Source: Trileptium ribeirensis
Lineage: Eukaryota; Nematoda; Enoplea; Enoplida; Thoracostomopsidae
Length of the DNA stretch: 64,000 nt
Reading direction: 5' to 3'
NCBI GenBank assembly: GCA_030248225.1
Contig: JASANE010012564.1
Coordinates: 1 to 64,000, forward strand
The position numbers and the translations under genes were made by a program. Below the pieces are notes generated by a model. The model saw only the letters and a program-made list of their open reading frames with translations, did not search any database and was not told the origin of the DNA. This document shows, piece by piece, positions 63,901 to 64,000 of this stretch (within the stretch, counting starts at the first letter, position 1; the number at the start of each line of letters is the position of its first letter).

Positions 63901-64000
63901 TATGACAGCTGTTGAATCAGGCTAGAAACCTAATTTGGCACCTTCCCCGCTATTGCAAATACCCCAAAAAAATGTAGACGATAAAGTTAACATTCAAAAA
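60980..64000. other. Right end of window, no confident gene
   Basis: AT-rich sequence with no recognisable ABCC second-half exon. It includes a short (CTAA)n run at 62645-62662 and a perfect hairpin at 63786-63813. Frames at 61935-62132 and 62660-63058 (- strand) are unrecognised. Confidence 0.5.
63786..63813. other. Perfect 11-bp hairpin with 6-base loop
   Basis: AAAAAGATTCT, loop GCGAAG, then AGAATCTTTTT. It looks like a terminator-type stem but sits in non-coding animal DNA, so a function is not implied. Confidence 0.6.

Overview
The window is nuclear DNA from an animal, most likely an invertebrate. The evidence is one multi-exon gene with GT-AG introns (and one GC-AG intron) spread over more than 50 kb, embedded in hAT and Merlin DNA transposons, LINE and Penelope-like reverse-transcriptase relics, and Ty3/Gypsy gag sequence that carries 2A-like peptides. 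I cannot name the phylum from sequence alone. I recognised no rRNA or tRNA gene, bacterial operon or CRISPR array.

The only clear host gene is an ABCC4/MRP4-like ABC exporter on the + strand. I could place 16 coding exons from the initiator ATG at 4362 to a donor at 55404, and every splice phase joins correctly. They encode about 829 residues: a short N-terminus without TMD0, membrane domain 1, a complete first nucleotide-binding domain and a long Ser/Thr-rich linker. The second half of the transporter is not visible in the last 8.6 kb and presumably lies beyond the right edge.

The introns are mostly mobile DNA. Five related hAT-like elements with 8-bp target duplications sit at 7705-12354, 16454-17561, 23667-24817, 25683-26839 and 36976-38315. 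Other elements with 8-bp duplications are at 21003-21782, 29270-29656 and 59433-60971; the last still encodes a hAT C-terminal dimerisation domain. A Merlin (IS1595/ISXO2-like) transposon with a dead transposase occupies about 39782-42010. A LINE ORF2 relic lies in intron 1. A Penelope-like RT relic lies in intron 8, and a 208-bp piece of it has been amplified into a tandem array.

The most unusual locus is the 4.65-kb hAT copy in intron 2. It carries about 3.5 kb of foreign sequence on the - strand with two long overlapping ORFs. The first has a 2A-like motif followed by an IMPACT/YigZ (UPF0029) domain. The second has a diverged 2A-like motif followed by a Ty3/Gypsy-type gag that is cut off exactly at the hAT border. 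The ORFs overlap in the -1 frame, with an A7 slippery run just before the first stop codon.

Other structures of note: three tandem copies of the intron/exon-3 border, two of them vestigial; seven short palindromic repeats at 58317-58581; and dispersed satellite-like repeats near 20.8-22.0, 31.8-32.4 and 45.9-47.2 kb.
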